DNA of 32,005 nt from Dehalococcoidia bacterium (lineage in GTDB: Bacteria; Chloroflexota; Dehalococcoidia; Lucifugimonadales; UBA3495): NCBI GenBank assembly GCA_022825745.1, contig JAJDWF010000005.1, forward strand, positions 1-32,005, in the 5' to 3' direction. The notes beneath the pieces are model-generated. The model had not been told where the DNA came from. It worked only from the letters and a program-made list of their open reading frames with translations, and did not search any database. Positions 29,942-32,005 of the stretch are shown here, piece by piece. Position numbers and translations under genes: made by a program. How positions within the stretch are numbered: the stretch's first letter is position 1; each line of letters begins with the position of its first letter.

Positions 29942-30294
29942 GGGGCTGCTTCCTGGTAGGAGCGGAGGAGTTTTACGAATTGGTGGACGTCCGGGACGGA
30001 GTACCGCATCTCCTCCCAGTCTTCGTAATGCCAGGTGGCGTTGCTTTGGAAGGACCGGGCGGCGAATAGGGCGACCACGTGCCAATTGTCGATGTCGCGC
30101 TTGTGTTTCACGTCCAGCCACTTGGCGAAGCGTATCAAATCGTCTTCGTCGTCGTGGGGCTGACCGTAGTGGTCGGCCAAGTCGCGTAGGGCGGCCTGGG
30201 TGGCGCGCCATAGCAGAATCGACCCCCCGTCGTGGTCTCCGAGGGAAATCGCCTGGTCGGCCAGGTCCAGCAGCTTCAAGGGATGGTAATTCAT
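29938..30294 (-). CDS. HEPN-like protein 1, without the R-x4-6-H motif
   Basis: A 118-residue all-helical protein. LLWRATQAALRDLADHYG parallels the LWGAVHNVIQAIG helix of the next protein. Its C-terminal FAARSFQSNATWHYEDW...VPDVHQFVKLL corresponds in position to RFAGELHGHFYNRN...VPTTQRYIDRLL. The Arg and His of the nuclease-like motif are replaced here. It may be a non-catalytic partner or antitoxin-like subunit; this is inference. ATG 30294 has GGGAGG 5 nt upstream and a TATAAC box at 30309-30314. It is the first gene of a three-gene operon. Confidence 0.6.
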   Translation of the reverse strand: MNYHPLKLLDLADQAISLGDHDGGSILLWRATQAALRDLADHYGQPHDDEDDLIRFAKWLDVKHKRDIDNWHVVALFAARSFQSNATWHYEDWEEMRYSVPDVHQFVKLLRSYQEAAP

Positions 30295-30308
30295 GGCGAC
30301 CTCCCACA

Positions 30309-30314
30309 GTTATA
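30309..30314 (-). promoter_or_regulatory. -10 box of the HEPN-HEPN-nuclease operon
   Basis: TATAAC on the minus strand lies 14 nt before ATG 30294. The leader would be very short, and there is no clear -35. Confidence 0.35.
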
Positions 30315-30319
30315 ACGGC

Positions 30320-30347
30320 GTAGGGGCGAATAATCGTTCGCCCCTAC
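30320..30347. repeat. REP-like GC palindrome
   Basis: An 11-bp stem (30320-30330 with 30337-30347) with core GTAGGGGCGAA/TTCGCCCCTAC. It lies between the xdh-like gene and the HEPN operon. On the plus strand ATTTTA follows. It shares AGGGGCG/CGCCCCT with the palindromes at 19915 and 27678. Confidence 0.7.
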
Positions 30348-30375
30348 ATTTTACCAGCCGCGTTTGCGGGCAGCG

Positions 30376-32005
30376 TCAGCCGCCGTTTTGCTCCCACAGC
30401 GCTTCCAGGACTGCGCCGGGGTTCATGGGCAGGTTGGTCATGCGCACGCCCGTGGCGTCGTGGATGGCGTTGGCGATGGCGGCCATGGGCGGCACGATGG
30501 GCACCTCGCCCACGCCGCGCACGCCGTAGGGATGCCCGGGGTTGGGCACCTCCACGACCACGGTGTCGATCATCGGCAGGTCCAGCGCGGTGGGCATGCG
30601 GTAGTCCAGGAAGCTGGAGTTCTGCATGTGCGCGTCGTCGTTGAAGAAGTATTCCTCGTTCAGCGCCCAGCCGATGCCCTGCACCGCGCCGCCCTGGATC
30701 TGACCCTCCACGTAGGACGGGTGAATCGCCGTGCCGGCGTCCTGGATGGCGGTGTAGCGCAGGATGTCCACCTTGCCGGTGTCCTCGTCCACGGCCACGT
30801 CGGCGATGTGCAGCGCGTAGGCTCCGCCCACACCGGTGGGCGACACGTTGGCCCGCCCGACGATGGGGCCGCCGGTGCCGTTGAGCCGGCCGGCCAACTG
30901 GCGGAAGGTGAAGCGCAGTTCCGGCTCCGACTTGTGCTGGATCACGCCGGCGTCGTACTCCACGTTCTCGGGGTCGATGTCCCAGATGCGGGCGGCGCGA
31001 TTGATCATCTGCTGCTTGACGTCCTGGGCCGCCTCGTAGGATGCCCAGCCGGTCTTGAAGGCCACGCCGCTGCCGCCGGTCATGGAGGTCCAGCCGATGG
31101 AGTTGGTGTCGCCCACGGCGGGGGAAACGTCCTCGGCGGCCAGGCCCAGCACCTCGGCCACGTGCATGGCGGCCACGGCGCGGCTGCCGCCGATGTCCGG
31201 CGAACCCTCCACCAGGCTCACGGTGCCGTCGGCCAATACGCTGACTATGGCGCTGGCGGGGCCGGTGCCGTTGAACCAGAAGCCGCCGGCGACGCCCCGG
31301 CCCACCTTCTTGCCCTCGGCCTCGGGCGAGCGGTCGATGGGCGCGTTCCAGTGGTCGTGCTCGCGGCCGGCCTGCACCGTCTCCAGCCAGCCGATGCTGC
31401 CGAACTGCGGGCCGGTGACGCGGCGGTCGCCCTGCCTGGCGCCGTTCTGCGTGCGGAAGTCCATCTTGTCCATGCCGATGGCATCGCAGATTTCGTCCAC
31501 CACCGACTCCACGGCGAAGGCCGCGGCCGGCGAGCCGGGGGCGCGGTAGGCCGCCGTCTTGGGGTGGTTCAGCACCACGTCCGCCGCCTCGATCTTGCCG
31601 TTCTCGATGTTGTAGCAGGACAGGGCGCACTGCGCTCCCGGGTTCACCGGCGAGCCGGGGAATGCGCCGGCCTCGTAGTACAACGCAACGTCGGCGGCGG
31701 TGATCTTGCCGTCGTTGGTCGCGCCCATCTTCACTCGCAGGTAGCCGCCGGAGGTGGGGCCGGTGCCCTCGAACACCTCGGTGCGGGACATCTGAATTTT
31801 CACCGGCCGGCCGGTCTTCCTGGACAGCACCGCCGCCACGGGTTCCAGGTACACCAGCGTCTTGCCGCCGAACCCGCCGCCGATCTCCAGCTGGGTCACC
31901 AGCACCTTGGATACCGGGAGGCCCAGGATGGTGGACGTCTGGTCGCGCACGTTGAAGTGGCCCTGGCTGCTGCACCAGAGATGCAGGGAGTCGTCGGCGT
32001 TCCAC
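30376..32005 (-). CDS. Xanthine-dehydrogenase-type molybdopterin-binding subunit (5' end cut)
   Basis: Large catalytic subunit of a molybdenum hydroxylase. The visible 542 residues start within LHLWCSSQGHFNVRDQTS and include GGGFGGKT (molybdopterin contact), AYRAPGSPAAAFAVESVVDEI, EGQIQGGAVQGIGWALNEE and the C-terminal GVRGVGEVPIVPP with the catalytic Glu. NAIHDATGVRMTNLPMNP ends the protein. The Cys of CO dehydrogenases (AYRCSFR) is replaced by AYRAPGS, so it is not a CO dehydrogenase but a xanthine- or aldehyde-oxidase-like enzyme. The N-terminal part is outside the window, as are the FAD and 2Fe-2S subunits, if separate. Confidence 0.9.
   Translation of the reverse strand, partial: WNADDSLHLWCSSQGHFNVRDQTSTILGLPVSKVLVTQLEIGGGFGGKTLVYLEPVAAVLSRKTGRPVKIQMSRTEVFEGTGPTSGGYLRVKMGATNDGKITAADVALYYEAGAFPGSPVNPGAQCALSCYNIENGKIEAADVVLNHPKTAAYRAPGSPAAAFAVESVVDEICDAIGMDKMDFRTQNGARQGDRRVTGPQFGSIGWLETVQAGREHDHWNAPIDRSPEAEGKKVGRGVAGGFWFNGTGPASAIVSVLADGTVSLVEGSPDIGGSRAVAAMHVAEVLGLAAEDVSPAVGDTNSIGWTSMTGGSGVAFKTGWASYEAAQDVKQQMINRAARIWDIDPENVEYDAGVIQHKSEPELRFTFRQLAGRLNGTGGPIVGRANVSPTGVGGAYALHIADVAVDEDTGKVDILRYTAIQDAGTAIHPSYVEGQIQGGAVQGIGWALNEEYFFNDDAHMQNSSFLDYRMPTALDLPMIDTVVVEVPNPGHPYGVRGVGEVPIVPPMAAIANAIHDATGVRMTNLPMNPGAVLEALWEQNGG

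Noticed and set aside
30344-32005. A 553-codon Arg/Gly-rich minus-strand frame.
   Set aside because: It is a shadow of the xanthine-dehydrogenase-type gene, which has clear family motifs in another frame.
1-32005. CRISPR arrays, insertion sequences, rRNA and prophage genes.
   Set aside because: No regularly spaced repeats, transposase or integrase motifs, rRNA stretches or phage structural proteins were seen.
30376-32005. Carbon monoxide dehydrogenase large subunit (CoxL).
   Set aside because: The active-site Cys motif AYRCSFR is replaced by AYRAPGS, so it belongs to the xanthine/aldehyde oxidase-like branch.

Overview
The window is about two-thirds G+C and densely coded. It reads as a chromosome segment of a bacterium, most likely a Chloroflexota member near Dehalococcoidia/SAR202. 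That placement is inferred from the gene mix: two F420-type luciferase-like oxidoreductases, two cytosolic reductive-dehalogenase-like proteins, a 2-oxoacid:ferredoxin oxidoreductase, a xanthine-dehydrogenase-type molybdoenzyme, Thr/Pro-rich lipoproteins and a CoaBC with a variant active site. No rRNA or marker protein is present to fix the taxon.

Layout. 1-2991 (+): the last codons of an acyl-CoA synthetase, then cytochrome c maturation genes ccmA, ccmB, ccmC, a ccmD-like gene and a Cys-type ccmE. 2994-3471 (-): a PIN/RHH toxin-antitoxin remnant. 3596-6168 (-): korB and korA, with a strong promoter and a leader of about 235 nt. 6756-8536 (-): a lower-GC pair, a Thr/Pro-rich lipoprotein and a small membrane protein, preceded by a 190-nt element of nested hairpins that begins at a predicted transcription start. 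8863-10481 (+): a GT2 glycosyltransferase and an alpha/beta hydrolase. 10529-11470 (-): orphan HicB, tRNA-Gln(CUG) and a DinB-like protein. 11607-12473 (+): an LLM oxidoreductase. 12522-13218 (-): two hypothetical genes. 13273-17914 (-): coaX, coaBC, a SulP transporter and a second LLM oxidoreductase in one tight operon. 17989-18462 (-): a lipoprotein sensor-like domain. 18567-19850 (+): a pentapeptide-repeat protein fused to a degenerate TIR domain. 19988-25796 (-): two paralogous reductive-dehalogenase-like genes flanking an aminotransferase, then a ThDP enzyme. 25926-26777 (+): rsmI. 26774-28439 (-): a hydratase, a CDGSH protein and a cupin. 28559-30294 (-): a lower-GC three-gene operon of two HEPN-like proteins and a PD-(D/E)XK/DUF4268-type protein. 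30376-32005 (-): a xanthine-dehydrogenase-type large subunit cut by the window edge.

How the genes fit together. The metabolic genes suggest a heterotroph that degrades unusual organic compounds: KorAB, LLM flavoenzymes, a keto-pentenoate-type hydratase, a molybdenum hydroxylase, ThDP lyase chemistry and intracellular corrinoid Fe-S enzymes. CoaX and CoaBC supply CoA. The ccm genes indicate c-type cytochromes, but the heme chaperone CcmE carries Cys in a CxxxY motif instead of the usual His, and ccmF, ccmG and ccmH do not follow.

The best candidates for something undescribed are the HEPN-HEPN-nuclease operon (28559-30294) and the structured leader upstream of the lipoprotein (8573-8762). Next are the tandem reductive-dehalogenase paralogs, which lack export signals. 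Several promoters share an extended -10 of the form TGC-TAnAAT (one TATATT), and two or three genes look leaderless.
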